Positions 19,046 through 27,489 of a stretch of 64,000 nt of DNA are shown here, piece after piece. The notes under the pieces are model-generated. The model saw nothing but the letters and a program-made list of their open reading frames with translations, made no database searches and had not been told where the DNA came from. A program made the position numbers and the translations under genes. Origin of the DNA: an uncultured Fibrobacter sp. (GTDB lineage Bacteria > Fibrobacterota > Fibrobacteria > Fibrobacterales > Fibrobacteraceae); the NCBI GenBank assembly GCA_946405515.1, contig CAMJHM010000004.1, positions 1 through 64,000 of the forward strand. Reading direction: 5' to 3'. The stretch's first letter is position 1; every line of letters begins with the position of its first letter.

Positions 19046-20386
19046 TTATTCCGTGCGCTTGACAACGATAGGAACGATTGTCGTCGGGAAATCGCCATCC
19101 TTGTCGGTCGCGAACACGGGGATAATCTTCGTGGAATCCGGGAGATCTTCTTCGAAGCTGAACGTGCCATCCGGATTCAGCGGGAACGGTTCGCCACGCA
19201 CCTGCAAATGGGCATCGGAGCGGGTTCCGCCGTACACAATCAAGCGCGTCTTGACCCACAAGAAGAAATCCTTGCCATAGTTGACAGAATCCTTCGGAGC
19301 GGCAATCTCGTTGCTCTTGAGCGCCGCACTAGAAAGTGCGCCGGAGAACATGGATTCGGAGGAACTGCCCAAACGCAGGCTGTTGAGCCAGGATTCGGCC
19401 GTCGTGCTAGAAAATCCGGAACTCATGAAGTTCCCTTGCACGCTGCCGCCCAAGGAAGCGCGGACAAATTCATCGTCGAAAGACGGGACGGTAGCATTCT
19501 TGTCGAACGTGAGCACCGGAGACGATTCGAGAATCGGCATGAACTGGTTTCCATCAACGGAGCCGAGGACAGCCATGCAGCTATTGCCAACAGGATTCTC
19601 GACATACCAGCTGCGGGCATCGGCAGGGACTTCCACATCGTGGAACTTGCGCTTTTTGCCGCGTTGTACGGTCAAGTCGTCCGTGATGTCGAACAAGCGC
19701 AACACAAGCTTGCCCTTGCCATTCTTGGAGCGTTTCACTCTCTCTTCAGAAACTTCCCAAAAGGCATGCAGCCAGTTCGGGTCCTTCTGCATGAGCACAA
19801 GGTATTCGGCATCAAAAGGTTGTTCCAGCTTGGCGGCCGGAGCCTTTGCTACAGGTTTTGCAACCGGCTTCGCAGGAGCCTTGGCGACAACCTTCTTTAC
19901 AGCAGGCTTTGCGACCAGCTTAGCAGCGGCAGCCTTTGCAACAGGTTTCGTTGCAGGCTTGGCAGGGGCCTTGGCTACGACCTTGGCGGGAGCCTTGGCA
20001 GGAGCCTTAGTGGCGGCCTTTGCGGGGGCCTTGGCAACAGGCTTTACGGCGGGCTTGGCAACCGGCTTCGGTGCGGGTTTAGCCGCCGACTTGGTGGCCG
20101 ACTTGGTGGTCGGCTTGGCAGCGACAGCCTTTGCAACAGGTTTCGTTGCTGGCTTGGCAATGGCCTTGGCTGCAACCTTAGCAGCAGGTTTAACAGCGGC
20201 CTTCACAGCAGGCTTTGCGGCGGGCTTGGCCGCCGTTTTCGGTGCAGGCTTTGCAGCCGGCTTGGCAGCAACCTTCTTTACACTCTTTGTTTCAGATTCC
20301 TTGGCATTCTTCTTAACAGCCATTTTCGAACCTCCTTCTTTTAAATCATCCGGATTCGCAGTTACCTTGCGCGGGACTGTCCCCAA
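19046..20386 (-). CDS. DUF4912 domain protein with long Ala/Lys/Pro-rich histone-H1-like N-terminal tail
   Basis: YLVLMQKDPNWLHAFWEVSEERVKR...LVLRLFDITDD; about 170 residues of KPAAK-type repeats. Confidence 0.8.
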   Translation of the reverse strand: MGTVPRKVTANPDDLKEGGSKMAVKKNAKESETKSVKKVAAKPAAKPAPKTAAKPAAKPAVKAAVKPAAKVAAKAIAKPATKPVAKAVAAKPTTKSATKSAAKPAPKPVAKPAVKPVAKAPAKAATKAPAKAPAKVVAKAPAKPATKPVAKAAAAKLVAKPAVKKVVAKAPAKPVAKPVAKAPAAKLEQPFDAEYLVLMQKDPNWLHAFWEVSEERVKRSKNGKGKLVLRLFDITDDLTVQRGKKRKFHDVEVPADARSWYVENPVGNSCMAVLGSVDGNQFMPILESSPVLTFDKNATVPSFDDEFVRASLGGSVQGNFMSSGFSSTTAESWLNSLRLGSSSESMFSGALSSAALKSNEIAAPKDSVNYGKDFFLWVKTRLIVYGGTRSDAHLQVRGEPFPLNPDGTFSFEEDLPDSTKIIPVFATDKDGDFPTTIVPIVVKRTE

Positions 20387-21630
20387 GTGCCTACACCCAT
20401 CAGGCCAACACGAATTCCGAAGAACAATTCTTCCCAGTCTCCATGCCCACCTGTAGTGCGTTTTCCGCCTTGCAAGGCCAAATCAATTGTTGTTCCCTTT
20501 TTACCCATGGGGAGCCCGGCTCCGATAGAGCCACCATATTCATAGACATCCTTCACGTACCAGCTTTTCATCCAGCCGCCAAAACGGAATGCCGTTCTTT
20601 CCAAATACGAATCATAGAATAGCGGGCTGCCATCGCGCTGGTAGCCTAGGGAAATCATGAAATCATTCTGCGTTTCGGTCACCTTGGGCATATCCCAGCT
20701 TCCCGCAACATTCTCGACATCATTGTCCCAGGCGCGCCACTGCAAATCCATCATCACGTTATGGCGTTTGTACAAGCGGTAATTCACACCCGTTGCCAAA
20801 AGAGCCGGAACTTCGATTTCACGTGTATCGCGAGTGGGGATCAAGGTATCCAATTGGCTAAAACGCAAGTTATAAGTCAAGTCGTTTTTCAATGTATACG
20901 GGGTCGTATAAGAGAAGTAGTACGACGACTGGCGACCACGGAACTGCATAGACATGGTGTAGTAGGCAGGATGGTTCTTGATTTCCCAGTTTCCGCTTAC
21001 ATAGTCATTCACCCTCGATTCATTTGTCGCCCAATAATCATTTTTACCGACTTCACTATTGTCCGGGCCCAAAGTCAAGCTGCGTTCCACATTGCCCATC
21101 ACAAAATGAGCCGAAGCACCCAACGACATCATGCGGAAGAACGGCAAGCGCACCGCATAAGCCGGGACAATTTCATAGATACTTCCCTGATACTTGACCT
21201 CTGCATCCATCCTAGAAGCAGAATCCTTGACATCTTCGTCCATATTGGATGCGTAATGCTGCCAAAGAGAAAGCCCCAACGCTCCGAACGACCCCATCGG
21301 GAACGAGAAATTGAACGAAGGCAAAGAAATATTCGTCGTAGAATACGTGGAATTATCGCCTTCCGCAGTCGTCATATCAATGAAGAAGTTCAAGTTGAAC
21401 ACGACCTTGGTATCAAAAGCAACGCGGGCAGGGTTCACGACAGACACACCTTCGGCATCGCCAGTCTTTGCCCCACCGGCAAAACCGCGACCGGCAGTAT
21501 TCACCATTCCACCAAGTGAATTTTCTTCTCCAAGGGCTTCCATCCCCAGCATAGAAGCCGAAGCAAAGCAAGCAGCACAAAGGATAAAACACAACAGCTT
21601 ATTCATCATCACCTCCACGCTTGGTGGCAA
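20362..21630 (-). CDS. Predicted outer-membrane protein
   Basis: Signal peptide then beta-barrel-like sequence; overlaps the neighbouring lipoprotein gene. Confidence 0.65.
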   Translation of the reverse strand: MPPSVEVMMNKLLCFILCAACFASASMLGMEALGEENSLGGMVNTAGRGFAGGAKTGDAEGVSVVNPARVAFDTKVVFNLNFFIDMTTAEGDNSTYSTTNISLPSFNFSFPMGSFGALGLSLWQHYASNMDEDVKDSASRMDAEVKYQGSIYEIVPAYAVRLPFFRMMSLGASAHFVMGNVERSLTLGPDNSEVGKNDYWATNESRVNDYVSGNWEIKNHPAYYTMSMQFRGRQSSYYFSYTTPYTLKNDLTYNLRFSQLDTLIPTRDTREIEVPALLATGVNYRLYKRHNVMMDLQWRAWDNDVENVAGSWDMPKVTETQNDFMISLGYQRDGSPLFYDSYLERTAFRFGGWMKSWYVKDVYEYGGSIGAGLPMGKKGTTIDLALQGGKRTTGGHGDWEELFFGIRVGLMGVGTWGQSRAR

Positions 21631-23212
21631 GCCACAGCTTGAGTGTCGCCGGCTTCTGCATCATACTGGAGAAATCGTAGCGGGCATAATCGTAATGGCT
21701 GAGGAAGACATAGCTCGTGTCCTTCTGGATTACCGTTGTTTCAACGGTATCTCCATCAACAACCTTTTTCTTTTTCGTTTCATATTCAACTACATGCGTC
21801 TGGTAAGTAGAGTCCTTGTCCTGCAATTGCGGGAAGTGCAGATTTATCATGAACTTCAACTTAGCGCCATTACTTGCTCGATTAATGAAATGGCGCAATC
21901 CCTGCGTGACCTGGAGCGTCAAGGAATCTCCCTCATAAAATACCATGTTCCTATGCCCATGCTTTGTAATATCCACTTTGTTCAGCTTGTAGGATTCCAC
22001 TATACGACGTTCCTTGCCCAAACTATCAACAAAGGAGCTAGCCGCAACCCTAATGGGCAAACCAAGATAATGTTCACCTTCAGAATCATCGCGGGCAAAA
22101 GTCAGCTGAGCAAGGACTACGGCCTGGCGGACATCATAACCATCACCCTCCTTATAAGGGAACTCGTCCCCATAAAATTCAGATAACGCATTAAGAACCG
22201 GTTCTGCAGGATATTCAAAAACAATCGAATCCTTGACTCCGCCATGCAGAACAAGACAGTCCGAACAATCATGATTGACCAATACATTTGCAATGCGATA
22301 AGGATTGTTTTGCTTGAAATAACTAAGGGTATCCCCCTTCTGCGTATACTTCATGCGAAAAACAGGGCTATTCTTTTTTCCCAACGAATAGAAACGGAAC
22401 AAGTTCTCGGTTTCGGGAGCTGCCAGACGAACCTCCAAATGGCAGAATTTTTTGCATGTTTTCAGGCTATCCAAGAAGGCACCCGGCAAATCAAAGAAAA
22501 CCTGGGTATCCTTCGTTTTTTTCACATTTATGGAATACGTCGTGTCAACAACAACATCCGGCTCCCAAGTTTCAAGCCCTTTCTGCCATGCGGAATCCGA
22601 AACGGAGCGAAGGCTATCCAAGAAAGCCTTTTTCTGGCCCTTTCTAAGAGCCCAACTCACCTTGACATTCAACTTCTCCTTAATCGGCAACAACTTTACA
22701 GGAATATCCTTATCCTCATAAAACGTGTTTAGCCAATAGAACGAGATGTACGCACCAATCGTATCTGCATTTTCAAAACGCTCTATGTACAAGGAATCGT
22801 CTTTCTTAGCTCCATATAAAAATTCAAGAGCCATTTCATGCGATATGTTTGCAGAATTTCCAAAGACAATGCGCCCATCCATGATTAGCGGAGTGGAATC
22901 CCTATAGGCGCCCACTTTACTCGGAACAAGTCCATCGACACTTAACGTTTGGACCTTGTAGCTGTCCGGCAGCCCCTGGTCCGAAAGCCAGTTACCGAGA
23001 CCATCCTCATCAGAATCAAATAGGCAAGCAGAAAGGGCCAAAGCACCTATGGCCAAAAAGAACAATAAAACAAATTTTTTCTTCACGCGGATCTCCGAAT
23101 CGTGTTGAACTTTTTTCGAGCTATAATATAGAAAATCCCCCCTATTCCAACCCAAATCGCATCTAAAAAATGGAGTCATACTGAGGCAGGCCGTCCATAG
23201 ACAAAAAATCAA
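21599..23212 (-). CDS. Predicted lipoprotein
   Basis: Lipobox-like FFLAIGALALSACLFDSDEDG. Confidence 0.7.
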   Translation of the reverse strand: MIFCLWTACLSMTPFFRCDLGWNRGDFLYYSSKKVQHDSEIRVKKKFVLLFFLAIGALALSACLFDSDEDGLGNWLSDQGLPDSYKVQTLSVDGLVPSKVGAYRDSTPLIMDGRIVFGNSANISHEMALEFLYGAKKDDSLYIERFENADTIGAYISFYWLNTFYEDKDIPVKLLPIKEKLNVKVSWALRKGQKKAFLDSLRSVSDSAWQKGLETWEPDVVVDTTYSINVKKTKDTQVFFDLPGAFLDSLKTCKKFCHLEVRLAAPETENLFRFYSLGKKNSPVFRMKYTQKGDTLSYFKQNNPYRIANVLVNHDCSDCLVLHGGVKDSIVFEYPAEPVLNALSEFYGDEFPYKEGDGYDVRQAVVLAQLTFARDDSEGEHYLGLPIRVAASSFVDSLGKERRIVESYKLNKVDITKHGHRNMVFYEGDSLTLQVTQGLRHFINRASNGAKLKFMINLHFPQLQDKDSTYQTHVVEYETKKKKVVDGDTVETTVIQKDTSYVFLSHYDYARYDFSSMMQKPATLKLWLATKRGGDDE

Positions 23213-23294
23213 CCGAAATATCTATCAAAAAAAATCATTCAAAACACAAAAACATATATTAACCACGAACCATCAACAACATTTCGAGGCGACC

Positions 23295-24281
23295 ATGAAA
23301 TACAGATCTTTCATAAGAAAATCCATTTTGATTATCGCGGGATTCTTTTGGGCCAGTTGCGGTGAAGACGACACGCAGCCCATCAGCATCAGCGAGCCCG
23401 CCCCGGAATCCAGTTCATCCCTCGAACCCAGCAGCTCCGAAAGTTCATTATCACAATCAAGCAGTTCAAATGGTTCCGCCCCAGCCGAAGGAATCTCAAG
23501 TAGCACCCCCGAATCGTCATCTTCGGCTCCGACTGGGGACGTTTCCAGCAGCAGCGGCGAGCAATTCAAGCTAGCCAGCGACACAAGCGTAACCTGCACA
23601 TCGAAACAAACCTCCTACAGTGAATGCGTAAACACAGCCGGTTCTTCTGGCGAAACATGCTACTCCATTGAAAGCGATTTGCGCATCAACACAACACTGA
23701 CTATCGAAGAACTGATTGAAATCGAAAATCGCCTGGAAAATTGCATTGAAGCAGTCACCGTTTACGGTGTTTCTCCCTGTATGCCGCGAGCAATAACGTT
23801 TACCGAATATAATTGTTCAAACGGCAAAACCTATACATATTTAAAGGACGGGTTAGTTTATACAAACGCCGAGTACGACAGCTTGTTCAATAGCAGTTCC
23901 AGCGAGGCTTCCAGCAGTTCTGCGACACCCTCTCCGCTTTGCCAAAAAACGGACTTCATTGGGAAAAGCAATGTTTCCAACAGCAGCATAAAAGAAAAAC
24001 TGGATAGCCTTACTGCGGCAGGCGAAACCGTTTCCGACAGTCTAAAAGCATGCGTCAATCGTTCGATTCCGTACAACGTGGGTAAATACGCGAAAACCCA
24101 GATTTGCGACGGAGACACGACCGTAAACCCGCGTTACCAGGCCAAACTGGACTCCATCCGCGAAGAAGTCGACAAGGCCATCAAGGACTGCAAAGCCGCC
24201 GAAATCCCGGCCGACAGCGCCAAAGCACCAGCAGACAGCACAGTAACCCCAGCAGACACCACCAACACCCCGGCCGAATAG
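23295..24281 (+). CDS. Ser-rich predicted lipoprotein
   Basis: Lipobox ILIIAGFFWASCGED and poly-Ser linkers (SSSSLEPSSSESS). Confidence 0.7.
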   Translation: MKYRSFIRKSILIIAGFFWASCGEDDTQPISISEPAPESSSSLEPSSSESSLSQSSSSNGSAPAEGISSSTPESSSSAPTGDVSSSSGEQFKLASDTSVTCTSKQTSYSECVNTAGSSGETCYSIESDLRINTTLTIEELIEIENRLENCIEAVTVYGVSPCMPRAITFTEYNCSNGKTYTYLKDGLVYTNAEYDSLFNSSSSEASSSSATPSPLCQKTDFIGKSNVSNSSIKEKLDSLTAAGETVSDSLKACVNRSIPYNVGKYAKTQICDGDTTVNPRYQAKLDSIREEVDKAIKDCKAAEIPADSAKAPADSTVTPADTTNTPAE

Positions 24282-24303
24282 GACCGCCCTCGAGCCTTAT
24301 TTC

Positions 24304-24343
24304 TCTCGTCTTTCGTCTGTAGGGCGTAGCCCGTTCTCTCGTC
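24304..24343. repeat. Heptamer/GNA-hairpin element B (TCTCGTC TTTCGTC TGTAG GGGC-GTA-GCCC G TTC TCTCGTC)
   Basis: Direct reading; closely similar to element F core at 39808..39849. Confidence 0.8.
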
Positions 24344-24350
24344 TTATTAC

Positions 24351-24358
24351 TATATTTG
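24351..24358 (+). promoter_or_regulatory. TATATTTG box upstream of thrC
   Basis: TAnnTTTG, about 25 nt upstream of the ATG. Confidence 0.45.
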
Positions 24359-24382
24359 TCCCCGTAAAATCAAGAGGACATT

Positions 24383-25729
24383 ATGGCCCAATTTAACGCG
24401 CATTTTAGGAACATCAACGGGGACGACACCTACCCGCTGACCGACGTCATTTACCGCAGTAAGGTGGACGGCAGCCTGCTCGAAGTCGAACACGACCGTG
24501 AAGCACTCGCCAGCAAGAGCCCCGACGAATGGAAGAAACTCTTCGCCGAACGCCGCATGAGCTTCGAACCCGCCGATATGAGCGGTATCTGGAGCAAGCG
24601 CGAGATGGTGCTCCCCGACATGCCCATCGAAGACATCGTGACCATGCGCGAAGGCTGGAGCCCGCTGTTTGACGCCGCCCCGCTCGCCAAGGAACTGGGC
24701 ATCAAGAGCCTCAAGGTCAAGCTTTGCGGCAACTCCCACACGGGTTCTTTCAAGGACCTCGGCATGACGGTTCTCGTGAGCCAGGTGAACCACATTATCA
24801 AGAAGAAGATTCACGAAATCGACGCCGTGGCCTGCGCCTCTACCGGCGACACCTCCGCCGCTTTGAGCGCCTACTGCGCCAAGGCCGGCATCCCGAGCAT
24901 CGTCTTTTTGCCGGCCGGCAAGACGAGCGCTGCCCAGCTGATCCAGCCGATTTCTAACGGCAGCATCGTGCTCGCCCTCGACACCGACTTTGACGGCTGC
25001 ATGAAGATTGTTCAGCAGGTCACTGCCGACAACCGCATCTACCTCGCCAACTCCATGAACAGCCTCCGCGTGGAAGGCCAGAAGACGATTTCTCCGGAAA
25101 TCTGCCAAGAAATGGGCTGGAAGGTTCCCGACACCGTGATTATCCCGGGCGGTAACCTCGGTAACGTGAGTGCTTTGGCCAAGGGTTTCGAAGACTGCAA
25201 GGCCATGGGCCTTATCGACCGCATCCCGCGCATTATCGTGGCCCAGGCCGAAAACGCCAACCCATTCGCCAAGGCATTCGAACGTGGCTTCGACAAGCTC
25301 GTTCCGATGCAGGCCAAGAAGACTCTCGCTAGCGCCATCCAGATCGGTAACCCGGTCAGCTATCCGAAGGCCGTACGCGCCATCCAGAAGACGAACGGCA
25401 TGGTCGTAAGCGTCACTGAAGAAGAACTCGCCAATGCAGCCCACCGCGGCGACCGTATCGGTCTCTACTGCTGCCCGCACACTGGCGTGGCTCTCGGCGC
25501 CCTCGAAAAGCTCGTTGCCGCAGGCAAGATCGACAAGGAAGAAAACGTTGTGGTCATCAGCACGGCACACGGCCTCAAGTTCACCGAATTCAAATTATTC
25601 TATCACGAACAAAGACTTATGGATTTCAAAGATTCGTACAAATATGCAAACCCAATATTCAAGGCCCCGGCAGACCTCGGTGCCGTCATGGACATCCTGA
25701 AGAAAGAGATGGCGGAGAGAAGGAGATAA
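24383..25729 (+). CDS. thrC: Threonine synthase
   Basis: PLP-enzyme motif HTGSFKDLGMTVLVSQ, ASTGDTSAALSAYCAKAGIP, VIIPGGNLGNVSA. Confidence 0.92.
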   Translation: MAQFNAHFRNINGDDTYPLTDVIYRSKVDGSLLEVEHDREALASKSPDEWKKLFAERRMSFEPADMSGIWSKREMVLPDMPIEDIVTMREGWSPLFDAAPLAKELGIKSLKVKLCGNSHTGSFKDLGMTVLVSQVNHIIKKKIHEIDAVACASTGDTSAALSAYCAKAGIPSIVFLPAGKTSAAQLIQPISNGSIVLALDTDFDGCMKIVQQVTADNRIYLANSMNSLRVEGQKTISPEICQEMGWKVPDTVIIPGGNLGNVSALAKGFEDCKAMGLIDRIPRIIVAQAENANPFAKAFERGFDKLVPMQAKKTLASAIQIGNPVSYPKAVRAIQKTNGMVVSVTEEELANAAHRGDRIGLYCCPHTGVALGALEKLVAAGKIDKEENVVVISTAHGLKFTEFKLFYHEQRLMDFKDSYKYANPIFKAPADLGAVMDILKKEMAERRR

Positions 25730-25731
25730 GG

Positions 25732-25759
25732 GGCTAGAATCTAGGATCTAGAGGCTAGA
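25732..25759. repeat. Heptamer array C: GGCTAGA ATCTAGG ATCTAGA GGCTAGA
   Basis: Four contiguous 7-nt units sharing CTAG at fixed phase. Confidence 0.75.
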
Positions 25760-25769
25760 GTGTTTAAAG

Positions 25770-25795
25770 GCTCCGCGCAATGCGCGGAGCTTTTT
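25770..25795 (+). terminator. Rho-independent terminator after thrC
   Basis: GCTCCGCG-CAATG-CGCGGAGC then TTTTTATTT. Confidence 0.85.
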
Positions 25796-25875
25796 ATTTG
25801 CAGGCATTTGCAGTTTCTCTATTTGCAGACATTTGCTGCATCGCGCGAAACTACATACAAAAGAAGAACTAAAAG

Positions 25876-25901
25876 AAAGGGCCCTCTTGCGAGAGCCCTT
25901 T
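25876..25901. terminator. Hairpin AAAGGGCCCTC-TTGC-GAGAGCCCTTT
   Basis: 11-bp stem with one mismatch; T-rich tract on the minus-strand side. Confidence 0.5.
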
Positions 25902-26106
25902 CCTAAGAAGGAGAAAATATGAGAGATTACAGAACCTTGAACTTATCAGGAGGGGAGCAACGATAAAGTTGTATAAGGATTTACCTTTCACCTGCTCACG
26001 ACCTAGAATATAGCCAAAAAAGAAATTGACGGATATTTTATTTTACTTATTTGAAACAACAATTTTAAATACGTCAACTTTTGTTTTCAAAGTTCGTTTT
26101 TTTTCA

Positions 26107-27405
26107 TTATTCTTCGCGGAAAACAATCTTGCATTTCGGAACAAAACGGAAGCCGCCGCGGCGGTGACGTTCGATTTCGAAGTACTTCTTCACGCCTTCG
26201 TTTTCCTTGCCGTCCTTGTCATCGGTACCGTTGATGTGGGCAATAACTCGGTTCAAGCGGCTTTCGAAATTCGGGCGAAGCGGATCCATGCAGATAGCGG
26301 AGTCGCGCTTGAACTCGCGGTTCTCGTATTCCTCACGACCGGTTGCCGTGTATTCACGAAGCAAGTTGCGGAGGATTCGGGCGGGAACGTTGCGCATCAG
26401 GTGTTTGCTGTTCACGGAGATGGAGTCGTCGCTCTTGTAGTAGACGACAGTCACGGAATCGTTCATGGCATCGAGGAGCTGTTCCTGAGCCTTCTGGATA
26501 GGCTGCCATGCTTCGAATTCCTGCTTGACGACGGAATTCATCAACTTGATGAACGGTTCGACATTGCTGATATTCGCCTTGAACTTCACATCGAGGATGT
26601 TTGCCGGAGCGCCATAATAGCAGCCTTCCTTAATCAGGACCGTCTTCGTTCTCGGGTCGACCACATCCTTGGTAGCCAGGACGCAACCGATTTCCAGTTC
26701 CGCAGCGTTATCCCACTTGATGCCGCACTTTTCTACGCATTCGCTAAAGTGGGTGCTCTTGCCAACAATTTCACCATTGACATAGACGTCACCGTCCTTA
26801 ATTTCGGCAGGCAAGCGGTTTTCAATGGCTTCGATAAACGACGTCTGGCTAGCAATGAAGTTCATATGCTCGTAAGTCGGGGTTCCCAAAAGGAGCGGAC
26901 CAACGCGGAACATACCGACAATCCAGCGCATCGGGTTGGAGACCAGCGCACTCGGAGTATCGAACCGGTAGGTGAAGAGCATTTCACGAGTCCCAGCGAC
27001 GACCTCGTTACGAAGTATGGCCGCCTGCTTAAGGAACTGGTAACGCTTCGGGATAATTTCCAGGCAGAGTTCGCGGACATCCTTACACGAATAGAATGAC
27101 GAAATATAAGGCAGGTAGGTACGGAGGACGCAGCGAGACGGAATTGCCTCGAAATCGGAGCACCGCTTAACGATGCGTTCGATGAAATCGTCCGGATTCT
27201 CCCCTCGCTCATACAACCACGAAACGACATTGTTCGCGATGAAACGGTGGGTTTCTTCATCGATAACGGAATCTCCAAAGTAGAGATCGTTCAGAAGTTT
27301 CACATTAAAGCGAGGGTCCCTCTTCACCAACGTCAGAATTTCCTTGACGGAATAGGAAAGGAGAAGTTCAATGTGAATCAATTGAAGAAACAGATTGGAT
27401 ACCAT
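26107..27405 (-). CDS. Hypothetical protein, 432 aa, no family recognised
   Basis: Long ORF with its own upstream TACATTTTG box. Confidence 0.7.
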   Translation of the reverse strand: MVSNLFLQLIHIELLLSYSVKEILTLVKRDPRFNVKLLNDLYFGDSVIDEETHRFIANNVVSWLYERGENPDDFIERIVKRCSDFEAIPSRCVLRTYLPYISSFYSCKDVRELCLEIIPKRYQFLKQAAILRNEVVAGTREMLFTYRFDTPSALVSNPMRWIVGMFRVGPLLLGTPTYEHMNFIASQTSFIEAIENRLPAEIKDGDVYVNGEIVGKSTHFSECVEKCGIKWDNAAELEIGCVLATKDVVDPRTKTVLIKEGCYYGAPANILDVKFKANISNVEPFIKLMNSVVKQEFEAWQPIQKAQEQLLDAMNDSVTVVYYKSDDSISVNSKHLMRNVPARILRNLLREYTATGREEYENREFKRDSAICMDPLRPNFESRLNRVIAHINGTDDKDGKENEGVKKYFEIERHRRGGFRFVPKCKIVFREE

Positions 27406-27437
27406 AATTGTACCTCGTACCTAGAACTTTTGTTTGG

Positions 27438-27446
27438 CAAAATGTA
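27438..27446 (-). promoter_or_regulatory. TACATTTTG box for the 26107..27405 gene
   Basis: TAnnTTTTG on minus strand, 33 nt upstream of start. Confidence 0.35.
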
Positions 27447-27453
27447 GCAAAAC

Positions 27454-27487
27454 TTTGTAGAAACAACCGATTTTGTCTATATTTTTG
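27454..27487 (+). promoter_or_regulatory. TTTG - 20 nt - TATATTTTTG promoter of mutL
   Basis: Bacteroidetes-like -33/-7 arrangement; box ends 2 nt before ATG. Confidence 0.5.
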
Positions 27488-27489
27488 TC

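Noticed and set aside
18962-20344. Gly/Leu/Arg-repeat plus-strand ORFs (460 aa and, at 19281..20456, 391 aa)
   Set aside because: Opposite-strand readings of the KPAAK repeat region of the DUF4912 gene.
23396-23560. Ser-codon-rich stretches in the 23295 and 56536 genes as DNA repeats
   Set aside because: Explained as coding for poly-Ser/Glu linkers typical of secreted proteins in this lineage; no strict period other than codons.
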